From: Asaia bogorensis
GTDB lineage: Bacteria > Pseudomonadota > Alphaproteobacteria > Acetobacterales > Acetobacteraceae
Direction of reading: 5' to 3'
NCBI GenBank assembly: GCA_945869965.1
Contig: CAMBRC010000031.1
Span: 1-45,164, forward strand
Length of the DNA: 45,164 nucleotides
Part shown: positions 1 through 8,797 of the stretch, piece after piece
Layout: each line of letters starts with the position of its first letter
How positions within the stretch are numbered: the stretch's first letter is position 1
Translations under genes and position numbers: made by a program
The notes under the pieces: generated by a model
What the model saw: the letters and a program-made list of their open reading frames with translations, nothing else
What the model was told of the DNA's origin: nothing
Databases searched by the model: none

Positions 1-28
1 TGCCAAAGCCTGCATGCAGGCTTTGGCA
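1..28. repeat. perfect 28-bp palindrome
   Basis: The first 28 bases are a perfect inverted repeat: TGCCAAAGCCTGCA followed directly by its reverse complement. It could be the end of a terminator of the gene left of the window or an extragenic palindrome. No T-tract follows; the next bases are C-rich. Confidence 0.6.
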
Positions 29-64
29 CCCCCCTCTCCCGGAAGCGCTCAAACGAATGGGGTC

Positions 65-107
65 TGGGGCCTCAGGCCCCAGCGGGTCCAGGGCAGAGCC
101 CTGGCCT
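65..107. repeat. two GC-rich extragenic hairpins before hrcA
   Basis: Two hairpins stand side by side: CTGGGGCCTCAGGCCCCAG (65-83) and CCAGGGCAGAGCCCTGG (89-105). They lie 45-85 bases before the hrcA start. They resemble palindromic intergenic repeats of GC-rich alphaproteobacteria; a role in terminating the upstream transcript is possible. No CIRCE-type operator is visible here. Confidence 0.5.
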
Positions 108-149
108 TTCTCGCTTTCCTCCCCTGCCCCGACCTGTCACGATGGGCCG

Positions 150-1244
150 ATGGACCATTCGGTGAACTCCGCCGGCGGTCGCCCTCTTCTTGGCGCCCGT
201 GCGGCTCCGCTGCCGCCCGCGCTTGATGCGCGGTCGTCTGCCGTTTTGCGCGAGATTGTCGAGCAGTATGTCGAAACCGGCGAACCTGTCGGCAGCCGCA
301 CCCTGTCGCGACGCCTGCCGATGGCGCTGTCACCGGCGACGATCCGCAATGTGATGGCTGATTTGACCGACGCCGGCCTGCTCTTCGCCCCGCACACCTC
401 GGCCGGAAGGCTGCCCACCGATCTCGGCCTGCGCCTGTTCGTCGACGGCATGCTGCAATTCGGCGAACTGTCCGACGACGACCGCGACGCCATCGGCGCC
501 TCGCTGGCCACCTCCGGACGCAGCCTGGAGGACACGATGGCCGAGGCCTCCACCATGCTCTCCGGCCTATCCGCCGCCGCCGGCCTGGTCCTCGCCCCCA
601 AGAGCGAAGGCCCGCTGCGCCACATCGAGTTCGTCCCGCTCGGCTCCGGCCGCGCCCTGGTCGTCCTGGTCGCCGGCGACGGCCACGTCGAAAACCGGGT
701 GATCGACATCCCGCCGGGCATCCCTCCCAGCGCCCTGCAACAGGCCGGCAACTACCTCAACGCCCGCCTCTCCGGCCGCCCACTGGCCGAACTGCAACGC
801 ATCGTCGCCGAGGAAATCGCCGCCAACCGCACCCAGCTCGACGCCCTGTCCTCCCTCGTCGTCGAAGCCGGCCTGGCCACCTGGACCGGCGACGGCCGCG
901 GCGCCAGCCTGATCGTCCGCGGCCAAGGCAAGCTGCTCCAGGACGTCACCCAAATCGAACGCCTCGGCGCCATCCAGGTCCTGTTCGAACGCCTCGAAGC
1001 CCAGGAAACCATGCTCCGCCTCCTGGAACTCGCCGAAAGCAGCGACGGCGTGCGCATCTTCATCGGCGCCGAAAGCGGCCTGTTCGGCACCACCGGCGTC
1101 TCCATGGTCGTCGCCCCCGCCCGCAACGCCGCCAACCGCATCGTCGGCGCCATCGGCGTGATCGGCCCCACCCGCATCAACTACGGGCGGATCATTCCGG
1201 TGGTGGACTACACGGCCCGGGTGATCGGCCGCCTCCTCGGCTGA
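150..1244 (+). CDS. hrcA: heat-inducible transcription repressor HrcA
   Basis: HrcA is the DNA-binding repressor of class I heat-shock genes; in the family it binds CIRCE operators with GroEL as modulator. The 364-residue product has the N-terminal winged helix (about residues 25-95, with SPATIRNVMADL and the hallmark PHTSAGRLPTDLGLRLFVD) and the long C-terminal HrcA domain. An upstream in-frame ATG at 57 would add 31 residues of low-complexity sequence made from the hairpins before the gene. The ATG at 150 gives the usual family length and is preferred, although no clear ribosome site precedes it. It leads the block hrcA-grpE-dnaK-dnaJ, the common alphaproteobacterial arrangement. No CIRCE copy is visible near hrcA, grpE or dnaK, so its targets (probably groESL) are elsewhere. 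Confidence 0.95.
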   Translation: MDHSVNSAGGRPLLGARAAPLPPALDARSSAVLREIVEQYVETGEPVGSRTLSRRLPMALSPATIRNVMADLTDAGLLFAPHTSAGRLPTDLGLRLFVDGMLQFGELSDDDRDAIGASLATSGRSLEDTMAEASTMLSGLSAAAGLVLAPKSEGPLRHIEFVPLGSGRALVVLVAGDGHVENRVIDIPPGIPPSALQQAGNYLNARLSGRPLAELQRIVAEEIAANRTQLDALSSLVVEAGLATWTGDGRGASLIVRGQGKLLQDVTQIERLGAIQVLFERLEAQETMLRLLELAESSDGVRIFIGAESGLFGTTGVSMVVAPARNAANRIVGAIGVIGPTRINYGRIIPVVDYTARVIGRLLG

Positions 1245-1426
1245 GCCCCACCCACCCCAAAGCACCCGCCCTTAACCACCCCGTAACCCCTCGCGACCAC
1301 ACTGCGGACCAGGGAACCGGGCCGTGCGGATTGACCTGACCGCATAGCTAACGACCGCCCCATGCAGCCCACCCATCGCGCCGCGCGCCTTGCACCGCCG
1401 GGGCCAGACGCCTAACTGAAGCCCCC

Positions 1427-2038
1427 ATGAGCACCGATCCGAACCCCGAAGCCGCCGCCCCGGCCGAGCCCCCCGCGGACCCCGCCAATACCGCCCCGCA
1501 GACGCCCGAGACGCTGATGCAAGCCGCCACCCAGCGCATCGCCGCCCTCGAAGCCGAGCTGGCCGAGATGAAAGACCGCTGGATGCGCGCCGAGGCCGAG
1601 ATGGCCAATGTCCGCGCCCGCGCCAAGCGCGACGTCGACGAAACCCGCCAGTTCGCCGTCCAGAAATTCGGCCGCGACGTCGCTGAAGCCGCCGAGAACC
1701 TGCGCCGCGGCCTGCACTCCATCCCACCCGCCAGCACCGATCAGCCCGAGATCGTCACCAAGCTGCGCGAAGGCTTCGAGGGCATCGAGCGCAGCTTCAT
1801 CGCCCTGCTCGAACGCAACGGCATCGTCGCCACCGACCCGACCGGCGCCAGCTTCGACCCCAACCTGCACCAGGCAATGGCCGAAAACGAATCCGGCGAC
1901 CACCCGCCCGGCACCGTGATCCAGGCCTGGAGCCTCGCCTGGACCCTGAACGGCCGCCTCCTCCGCCCCGCCATGGTCGTGGTGGCAAAAGCCCCCACCG
2001 CCGAACTCGGCGCGCCCAAGCTGAACACCACCGCCTAA
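1427..2038 (+). CDS. grpE: GrpE, nucleotide exchange factor for DnaK
   Basis: GrpE releases ADP from DnaK and so resets the chaperone cycle in the cytoplasm. The 203-residue protein has a Pro/Ala-rich N-terminus (1-30), a charged helix of coiled-coil type (about 35-80, including RIAALEAELAEMKDRWMRAEAEMANVRARA cut by no proline) and the C-terminal beta domain with FDPNLHQAM and GTVIQ, the usual GrpE signature. It starts at ATG 1427, 182 bases after hrcA, and is followed by dnaK 151 bases on. The spacer 1245-1426 holds no gene or clear promoter that I can support. Confidence 0.95.
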   Translation: MSTDPNPEAAAPAEPPADPANTAPQTPETLMQAATQRIAALEAELAEMKDRWMRAEAEMANVRARAKRDVDETRQFAVQKFGRDVAEAAENLRRGLHSIPPASTDQPEIVTKLREGFEGIERSFIALLERNGIVATDPTGASFDPNLHQAMAENESGDHPPGTVIQAWSLAWTLNGRLLRPAMVVVAKAPTAELGAPKLNTTA

Positions 2039-2189
2039 TCAAATTGCCTAAAAAATACGCAAATCGACCAACCGACCCCCTTGCCGCGGGGCCAAACGCT
2101 GAATACATCCGCCCAGGACTTCGAATACGTCACAACGGGGATGCCGCCGGTGCTTCGGGCTGGCGGGATCCGCTGCAAGGGAGACTGAC

Positions 2190-4115
<1,926 letters not shown>

Positions 4116-4126
4116 GCAAGGAAGCC

Positions 4127-4241
4127 GTTCTTTTTTGAAAAAAAGAACCAAAAAACTTTCATCCATGAGCCGGGTGCCAGCCATCAGCACCCGGCCAAAC
4201 GGATAAAAGTCTTTTTGCTTCTTTTTCTACAGAAAAAGAAG
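4127..4241. repeat. inverted doublet of AT-rich hairpins (REPIN-like cassette)
   Basis: Between dnaK and dnaJ lie three hairpins. The left arm is GTTCTTTTTTGA with its mirror AAAAAAGAAC (4127-4148), continued by CAAAAAACTTT. The right arm is CTTCTTTTTCT-AC-AGAAAAAGAAG (4218-4241), preceded by AAAAGTCTTTTTG. The reverse complement of the right arm (hairpin, then CAAAAAGACTTTT) closely matches the left arm, so the two arms are inverted copies. They enclose a 9-bp GC hairpin, GCCGGGTGC/GCACCCGGC (4169-4195). This two-arm form resembles REP doublets. The transcript could also use the hairpins for partial termination between dnaK and dnaJ. Confidence 0.7.
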
Positions 4242-4281
4242 ACCTTCCTTCCTCTTCCCCTACCCTGGATGAGCCCCGCGC

Positions 4282-5415
4282 ATGGCCAAGGCCGACTACT
4301 ACAGCACCCTTGGTGCCCCCCGCGAAGCAACCGCAGACGACCTGAAAAAGGCGTACCGCAAGCTCGCCATGCAGTACCACCCGGACCGCAACCCCGGCGA
4401 CGCCGCCGCGGAAGCCAAGTTCAAGGACGTGAGCGAGGCCTACGAAATCCTCAAGGACGACCAGAAGCGCGCGGCCTATGACCGTTACGGCCACGCCGCC
4501 TTCGAAAACGGTGGCGGCCCGCAAGCCGGCGGCTTCGACTTCGGCGGCGCCGGCCTCGGCGACATCTTCGACCAGATGTTCGGCCAGTTCGCCGGCGGCC
4601 GAAACCGCGGCCCGCGCGGCGGCAACGACATCCGCGCCCAGGTCGAAATCGACCTCGCCCAAGCCTTCGCCGGCACCAAGACCCAGCTCCGCGTCCCCAC
4701 CCGCGTCGCCTGCGAGGCCTGCACCGGCACCGGCTCAGCCTCCAAGGAGCGCGCCGCAGCCGAAACCTGCGCCACCTGCGGCGGCGCCGGCAAGGTGCGC
4801 ATGCAGCAAGGCTTCTTCCTCGTCGAACGCACCTGCGTCACCTGCGCGGGCCGCGGCCAGACCATCAAGAACCCCTGCCGAATCTGCTCCGGCAACGGCA
4901 CCATCCAGCGCGAACGCACCCTCTCGGTCGCCATCCCCGCCGGCGTCGAGGACGGCACCCGCATCCGCCTCTCCGGCGAAGGCGAAGCCGGCGGCCCCGG
5001 CGCCCCCCCGGGCGATCTCTACGTCCACGTCGCCATCCGCGCCCACGAAATCTTCCAGCGCGACGGCGCCAACATCTTCTGCCGCGTCCCCCTGCCGATG
5101 ACCCAAGCCGCCCTCGGCGGCGACGTCGAAGTCCCCGCCATCGACGGCAGCAAAGCCCGCGTCAAAATCCCGCCGGGCACCCAAACCGGCGAACAATTCC
5201 GCCTGCGCGGCAAAGGCTTCTCCCAACTGCGCAGCACCGCCCGCGGCGACATGTATATCCAGGTCGCCGTCGAAACCCCGCAAAGCCTGACCAAGCGCCA
5301 GCGTGAACTGCTCGAAGAATTCGAAGCCGAAGGCAAGGGACACGGCAAAGGCTCCCCGGAATCCACCGGCTTCTTCGCCAAAGTAAAAGACTTCTTCGAA
5401 GGCGGCCGCCAGTAA
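4282..5415 (+). CDS. dnaJ: chaperone protein DnaJ (Hsp40)
   Basis: DnaJ delivers unfolded substrates to DnaK and stimulates its ATPase. The 377-residue protein is a full type I Hsp40: J domain (1-70) with the HPD motif at 33-35, a Gly/Phe-rich linker (76-112), four zinc-binding CxxCxGxG-type repeats (starting near C144, C163, C185 and C199), then the two C-terminal beta domains and a short dimerisation tail. One repeat reads CVTCAGRG and one CRICSGNG, still with all eight cysteines. It starts at ATG 4282, after the hairpin cassette, and may be expressed partly apart from dnaK because of it. Confidence 0.97.
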   Translation: MAKADYYSTLGAPREATADDLKKAYRKLAMQYHPDRNPGDAAAEAKFKDVSEAYEILKDDQKRAAYDRYGHAAFENGGGPQAGGFDFGGAGLGDIFDQMFGQFAGGRNRGPRGGNDIRAQVEIDLAQAFAGTKTQLRVPTRVACEACTGTGSASKERAAAETCATCGGAGKVRMQQGFFLVERTCVTCAGRGQTIKNPCRICSGNGTIQRERTLSVAIPAGVEDGTRIRLSGEGEAGGPGAPPGDLYVHVAIRAHEIFQRDGANIFCRVPLPMTQAALGGDVEVPAIDGSKARVKIPPGTQTGEQFRLRGKGFSQLRSTARGDMYIQVAVETPQSLTKRQRELLEEFEAEGKGHGKGSPESTGFFAKVKDFFEGGRQ

Positions 5416-5427
5416 CCCCACCACCTC

Positions 5428-5453
5428 CCGTCATCCCGAGCGCAGCGAAGGAT
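5428..5453 (+). repeat. dispersed repeat of the TCATCCCGAGCG type
   Basis: The stretch around CGTCATCCCGAGCGCAGCGA, followed by AGGATCC, is a form of a short repeat found between genes in many proteobacteria. A diverged relative (CGTCATTTCGAGCAAGGCGA) appears near 8546. Its role is unknown. Confidence 0.45.
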
Positions 5454-5466
5454 CCATGCTTCTTAT

Positions 5467-5538
5467 TTACTTTCTCCCCGCCCCAGCCAGAAAGTAAGAA
5501 CGTTCTTTTTTGAAAAAAAGAACCAAAAAACTTTTATC
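5467..5538. repeat. hairpin plus solo copy of the AT-rich repeat arm
   Basis: A hairpin TTACTTTCT/AGAAAGTAA (5467-5497) is followed by a second copy of the repeat arm seen before dnaJ: GTTCTTTTTTGA/AAAAAAGAAC and CAAAAAACTTT(T)ATC (5502-5538), in the same orientation and nearly identical to 4127-4163. Thus dnaJ lies between direct copies of about 37 bases. The hairpin could serve as the dnaJ terminator. Confidence 0.65.
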
Positions 5539-5564
5539 AACTCTTACGCGCAACCCACCGACCC

Positions 5565-5860
5565 TTATAATACCTGGGATGGGCAGTATTCCTGCCCGAC
5601 GGGATCCAGGATCAACACGTTGTTCCCCAGCGGATTGCCCAGCGCGTCATAACCCAGCAAGTCTGGGCTCGTGGGATACATCATATGCGCCGTATACGGG
5701 TCCCGCCACCGCCCAGGCGCCGGCGCATCGATCCAGGTCTGGCTGCGCGCATCGAATTACCCCAGCCCCCAAACCGCCGCGCCACCTCGCGCAGCGTGCG
5801 CATGCACCATACGGCGCCGCCGTCCGCGCTATGCACCGTCCCCCGTGGCCAGCCGCCGCT
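5565..5860 (-). pseudogene. decayed gene fragment, C-terminal part, unknown function
   Basis: On the minus strand a reading frame from about 5756 down to the stop at 5565-5567 gives natural-looking protein (DARSQTWIDAPAPGRWRDPY, then PDLLGYDALGNPLGNN and QEYCPSQVL). Upstream, in another frame, GTVHSADGGAVWCMRTLRE and VARRFGGWG lead into it, so a single frameshift near 5757 seems to split the gene. There is no start codon or promoter in a sensible place. I do not recognise the family. The rest of 5416-6038 holds only repeats and AT-rich palindromes. Confidence 0.4.
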
Positions 5861-5888
5861 GGCTCCGCGCCCGCTTCCGGGCTAGCGT

Positions 5889-5996
5889 TTTTGTTTTGCA
5901 AACAAAATAAAATAGAAGCCGGCAACGGATTTTCGCTGCCGGGAAGGAGAAAACACCCCCCCGATGCCGGGACATGCCGAAGCCCTCGAAAATCCG
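5889..5996. promoter_or_regulatory. AT-rich palindromes and inverted repeats upstream of the winged-helix gene
   Basis: Three structures stand before the gene at 6039: TTTTGTTT-TGC-AAACAAAA (5889-5907), overlapping a TAAAAT -10-like box (5908-5913); CCGGCA/TGCCGG (5919-5941); and a perfect 10-bp pair CGGATTTTCG (5926-5935) and CGAAAATCCG (5987-5996). No good -35 box is seen. They may be operator sites for the adjacent winged-helix protein; this is inference. Confidence 0.35.
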
Positions 5997-6038
5997 CCCA
6001 CGACATGCTATCTTTGAAACCGCACAGGGATTGTCGCA

Positions 6039-6356
6039 ATGGTCAACTCGCCATCCGATCGCAGCCAGGTTCTTGCCAACGTCAGCTCTTTCCTGAACTC
6101 CGCAAACACCGGCCCGCAGCCGGCTGGGGCGCAGCCCCGAAAGGGCGATCCATTGATCGCCGTCCTGCAAGGCCTGACCGATGGCCCCCGCTCCGTACCC
6201 CATCTCGCAAAACAGACCGGCCTGGGCCTCTCCGAACTGTCATCCCTGTTGGAAAAGCTCGAATCCATGCGGATGGTCCGGCGCCAAGAGGAAGCCGGCC
6301 GCTTCGTGTTCAGCCTCGAATCGGAAGGCATCGCCATGTTAGGGGCCATGCTTTGA
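6039..6356 (+). CDS. small winged-helix protein, possible transcription regulator
   Basis: The 105-residue product has a flexible N-terminus (1-35) and a compact helix-turn-helix region (about 38-98). The sequence DGPRSVPHLAKQTGLGLSEL followed by SSLLEKLESMRMVRR and then a beta-wing (FVFSLESEGIAML) is typical of MarR/ArsR-like winged helices, though I cannot assign a named family. It starts at ATG 6039, with palindromes just upstream. Its stop overlaps the start of the next gene, so the two are translationally coupled. Codon choice is less C-ending than in dnaK or dnaJ nearby, which may mean later arrival. It could regulate, or be regulated by, its membrane partner. Confidence 0.7.
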   Translation: MVNSPSDRSQVLANVSSFLNSANTGPQPAGAQPRKGDPLIAVLQGLTDGPRSVPHLAKQTGLGLSELSSLLEKLESMRMVRRQEEAGRFVFSLESEGIAMLGAML

Positions 6357-7300
6357 ATCTGGAGGCTGCAGAGCCTCTGCTTTCCTATCTCGCCGCCTTG
6401 CTCCTTGGCGGTGCTGCCGGCTGGACCGAGCTGGCCGGACGTTATCGCGACAAGCCGACCGGACCACTCGCGACCTGGGCGGGCTGGACATATGTATCCG
6501 TCAACGCCCTGGCCTCGGTCCTGGCGCTGGTGGTGGTGCGAAAGATTGGCTTGGCGACTGAAACCGGCCTGCCGGTCGCACTGGCGCAGGTACTGCTCGC
6601 CGGCGTCGGCGCCATGGCCTTTTTCCGCTCCGCAGTCTTCAACGTGCGTCTCGGCGATGCCGATGTGCCGGTCGGCCCGGCGGTGGTGCTGCAGGTGATC
6701 CTGAACGCGTCCGATCGCGCCTATGATCGCAGACGCGCAGCGGACCGTTCCGCCGCCGTCACCCGGATCATGGAGAACGTCGCCTTCGAACGCGCCAAGC
6801 AGGCGCTGCCAATGCATTGCCTGACCCTGATGCAGAATGTCAGCCCTGCGGAAGCCAACGCGCTCGGCGAGACCATCAAGCAGCTGGATGCCGCCCAGAT
6901 GGGTCCGCGCAGCAAAAGCAACAATCTCGGCCTGCTGCTCATGAATGTCGTCGGTGAAGAAACATTGGCCATTGCGGTCAATGACTTGCGTACGGTCATC
7001 AAACTCCCCAGCGAAACCGATGAACGACTTCTGCAGAAAGGCAGCCGGTTTCACTTGAACCAGCTGCCGGAGCTGCTGGGGCTGTGCCGTTTTTTCGAAC
7101 CCGATCGCGACCCGGCGCTGCTGGGCAAGCTGCAAGCCGAACTCGACGCGATCAAGGCTGCCGTGGCGCCGGATGAGGTCAAGGCAATTGATATGCTGAC
7201 CGTGCTACGTGGGATTTTCGGCTCGGCAGTGCTGGAGACGGCGCTGGACCGGTTGGCGACGTCAACCACCGCCAACCAGAAAACGACCCAGCCCCCGTGA
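6353..7300 (+). CDS. membrane protein with three N-terminal helices and a cytoplasmic domain, unknown function
   Basis: I take TTG 6353 as start: it overlaps the stop of the preceding gene (TTGA) and has AGGGG eight bases upstream. The 315-residue product has three membrane helices (about 8-24, 44-62 and 72-91) and then a soluble region of some 215 residues rich in charged and helical sequence, with no motif I recognise. The frame is open much further upstream, but that part runs through repeats and shows no protein-like sequence. Coupling to a winged-helix gene suggests a sensor-regulator or regulated membrane pair, which is inference. It converges on the aldolase gene with a 39-base gap. 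Confidence 0.65.
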   Translation: MNLEAAEPLLSYLAALLLGGAAGWTELAGRYRDKPTGPLATWAGWTYVSVNALASVLALVVVRKIGLATETGLPVALAQVLLAGVGAMAFFRSAVFNVRLGDADVPVGPAVVLQVILNASDRAYDRRRAADRSAAVTRIMENVAFERAKQALPMHCLTLMQNVSPAEANALGETIKQLDAAQMGPRSKSNNLGLLLMNVVGEETLAIAVNDLRTVIKLPSETDERLLQKGSRFHLNQLPELLGLCRFFEPDRDPALLGKLQAELDAIKAAVAPDEVKAIDMLTVLRGIFGSAVLETALDRLATSTTANQKTTQPP

Positions 7301-7339
7301 CGGCGATCCGGCCTTCCGCCGAACCGCCGCCGTCTGTCC

Positions 7340-8089
7340 CTAGCGCTTAATCCCCGCCAGCGCGCTCTTAATCCCCGCCGTCGCCCAGGGACCCCAGGGA
7401 ATGGTGAAGAACTTGAACCCCTTATCCACGAAGTAATTCGGCTCCATGTCCGGCGGAATGAAATACATCCCGGCCATCTTGCCATGCTTCGCCGCCGTCG
7501 CCGCGATGGTGTCCAGCGCCCGCGAATAGGTGTCGCACTTGTAGTCCAGCGGCACGCCCAGCTCGATCGACAGGTCCGACGGCCCGATCAGCAGCACATC
7601 CACCCCGTCGACCGCGGCAATGGCGTCCAGGTTCGCCATCGCCTCGTTCGTCTCGATCATCGGCACGACGACCAGCTCGGCGTTCACCGTGTCCATGTAC
7701 TCGCGATACGACTGGAACGAGCCCCACTCGCCGCGCTCCCCGGCATTGCTGCGGTTGCCCGCCGGATAGTACCGGCACGCCCGCACCATCGCCTCGGCCT
7801 CGGCCCGCGTGTTGACCATCGGCGCCACGATGCCCCGCGCCCCGGCATCCAGCGCAAAGCAGATCTGCTCGGCCGAATTGACGGCAACGCGCACCATCGG
7901 CGCCGCCTTTTTCCCCCGCATCGCCTGGATCGACGGCCCCATCTGCTTGACCTCGAACGGCGAATGCTGCGTGTCGAACAGCAGGAAGTCATACCCCGCA
8001 TCCGCCAGCACCGAGATGTCGAGATTCGGCGCGCCCCCCGTTCCAACCACGGTTTTCCCAGCCTTGATGGCTTGCTTGACTGCGTTCAT
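7340..8089 (-). CDS. HpcH/HpaI family aldolase
   Basis: Family members are class II, metal-dependent aldolases that cleave or form 4-hydroxy-2-oxo acids; some cleave other oxo acids. The 249-residue TIM-barrel protein keeps the family residues: H42 in DTQHSP, R67 in PMVRV, the metal ligand E146 in PMIET and D172 in IGPSDLS. An in-frame upstream start would add 22 unlikely residues; ATG at 8089 has GAGG at good distance (GATCGAGGTCCAATG). It stands alone between a convergent membrane protein and the divergent dapB side, so no pathway is indicated. The substrate is unknown. Confidence 0.85.
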   Translation of the reverse strand: MNAVKQAIKAGKTVVGTGGAPNLDISVLADAGYDFLLFDTQHSPFEVKQMGPSIQAMRGKKAAPMVRVAVNSAEQICFALDAGARGIVAPMVNTRAEAEAMVRACRYYPAGNRSNAGERGEWGSFQSYREYMDTVNAELVVVPMIETNEAMANLDAIAAVDGVDVLLIGPSDLSIELGVPLDYKCDTYSRALDTIAATAAKHGKMAGMYFIPPDMEPNYFVDKGFKFFTIPWGPWATAGIKSALAGIKR

Positions 8090-8183
8090 TGGACCTCGAT
8101 CCCTCCAGGATTTGCTCTGGGCGGAACTATGCACCCTCGTCTCGCATGACGCCATCCGGGGCCAGGGCGAAACCGCATCGCCA

Positions 8184-8211
8184 AAAAAATCTTACCGGCT
8201 GAAGATTTTTT
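8184..8211. promoter_or_regulatory. 10-bp AT-rich hairpin upstream of the aldolase gene
   Basis: AAAAAATCTT and AAGATTTTTT form a perfect 10-bp inverted repeat with an 8-base loop (ACCGGCTG). It lies about 95 bases before the aldolase start and 40 before the small gene at 8251. A T-run closes each side in its own direction. It could be a bidirectional terminator or an operator. Confidence 0.45.
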
Positions 8212-8213
8212 CC

Positions 8214-8242
8214 TTGCATCAAGATTAACAGTTAGATAATAT
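8214..8242 (+). promoter_or_regulatory. sigma70-type promoter
   Basis: TTGCAT (8214-8219), a 17-base spacer and TAATAT (8237-8242) form a good housekeeping promoter in otherwise GC-rich DNA. The predicted start of transcription, near 8249-8250, falls right at the ATG at 8251. Confidence 0.5.
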
Positions 8243-8250
8243 CGCACTCA

Positions 8251-8751
8251 ATGTCACTCGAACCACCCCGGCCCGCCGGCCTCGGCGCCCAGATGCGCCC
8301 CAACGCCCCTTCGGGGGCTGGTCGGAGAAACACGTCCACCGCCCTGCACACATTGATCGCCGCCATCCTGGCCCGCCTCTTCGCCCGCCTCGAACACCTC
8401 CTCCAGCTCTGGCAGACCGGCCAGCTCCCCGCCCCCGTCGCGCGCGGCACAACGCCCCCCGCCCGCCCGCTTTCCCCCGCAAACCAGCCGCGGCACCGCT
8501 GCGCGCCCGGAATCCGCCGCACCCGCGGCCGCATCCACCCCGCTTCCGTCATTTCGAGCAAGGCGAACCACCCGTGCGCCCTCCCTGCGCCTCAACCGCG
8601 CCGCGCGCCGTCGCCAATCCCCGCATCGCACACCCAAGCCACGCATCCCCCCGGCCTGTTCCGCACCGACCGAAGTCCACCCCGCCGAAAAACACCCCGC
8701 ACCCCCGATCGCGCCCCCACGTCAATTTTGTTACGATATCAAAATTACTAA
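8251..8751 (+). CDS. possible leaderless small protein, Pro/Arg-rich, unknown function
   Basis: The 166-residue frame has one protein-like part: an amphipathic/hydrophobic stretch LHTLIAAILARLFARLEHLL near residues 32-51, followed by QLWQTGQLPAP and a long basic, proline-rich tail. Short proteins of that layout occur in Acetobacteraceae, to my memory, but the match is weak. A promoter ends just before its ATG, so the mRNA would be leaderless. Against it: the strand is very C-rich, where chance frames are long, and the tail looks like random translation. If it is not a gene, 8090-8797 holds only regulatory sequence. Confidence 0.35.
   Translation: MSLEPPRPAGLGAQMRPNAPSGAGRRNTSTALHTLIAAILARLFARLEHLLQLWQTGQLPAPVARGTTPPARPLSPANQPRHRCAPGIRRTRGRIHPASVISSKANHPCALPAPQPRRAPSPIPASHTQATHPPGLFRTDRSPPRRKTPRTPDRAPTSILLRYQNY
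8724..8746. promoter_or_regulatory. AT-rich inverted repeat before dapB
   Basis: AATTTTG and CAAAATT (7 bp, 9-base loop) lie in a 45-base AT-rich island 50-75 bases before dapB, within GC-rich DNA. TACTAA at 8746 could be a -10 box 17 bases after CAATTT (8723). This is the likely dapB control region. Confidence 0.4.
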
Positions 8752-8797
8752 TCAAATCAGCCTTGCACCCCGCCGCCGCCGGCGCCAAAATCCCGCC

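Noticed and set aside
2080-2108. RpoH promoter before dnaK (CTTG ... TACAT)
   Set aside because: The -35 CTTG is present but the -10 region does not match the alphaproteobacterial RpoH consensus, and CTTG is frequent by chance.
1245-2189. CIRCE operator (TTAGCACTC-9-GAGTGCTAA) near grpE, dnaK or hrcA
   Set aside because: No sequence resembling either half-site in the right spacing was seen in any spacer of the heat-shock block.
5510-6352. Upstream extension of the membrane protein frame to 5510
   Set aside because: The frame passes through repeats and the winged-helix gene and translates to Arg/Pro-rich low-complexity sequence; TTG 6353 has a ribosome site and a coupled start.
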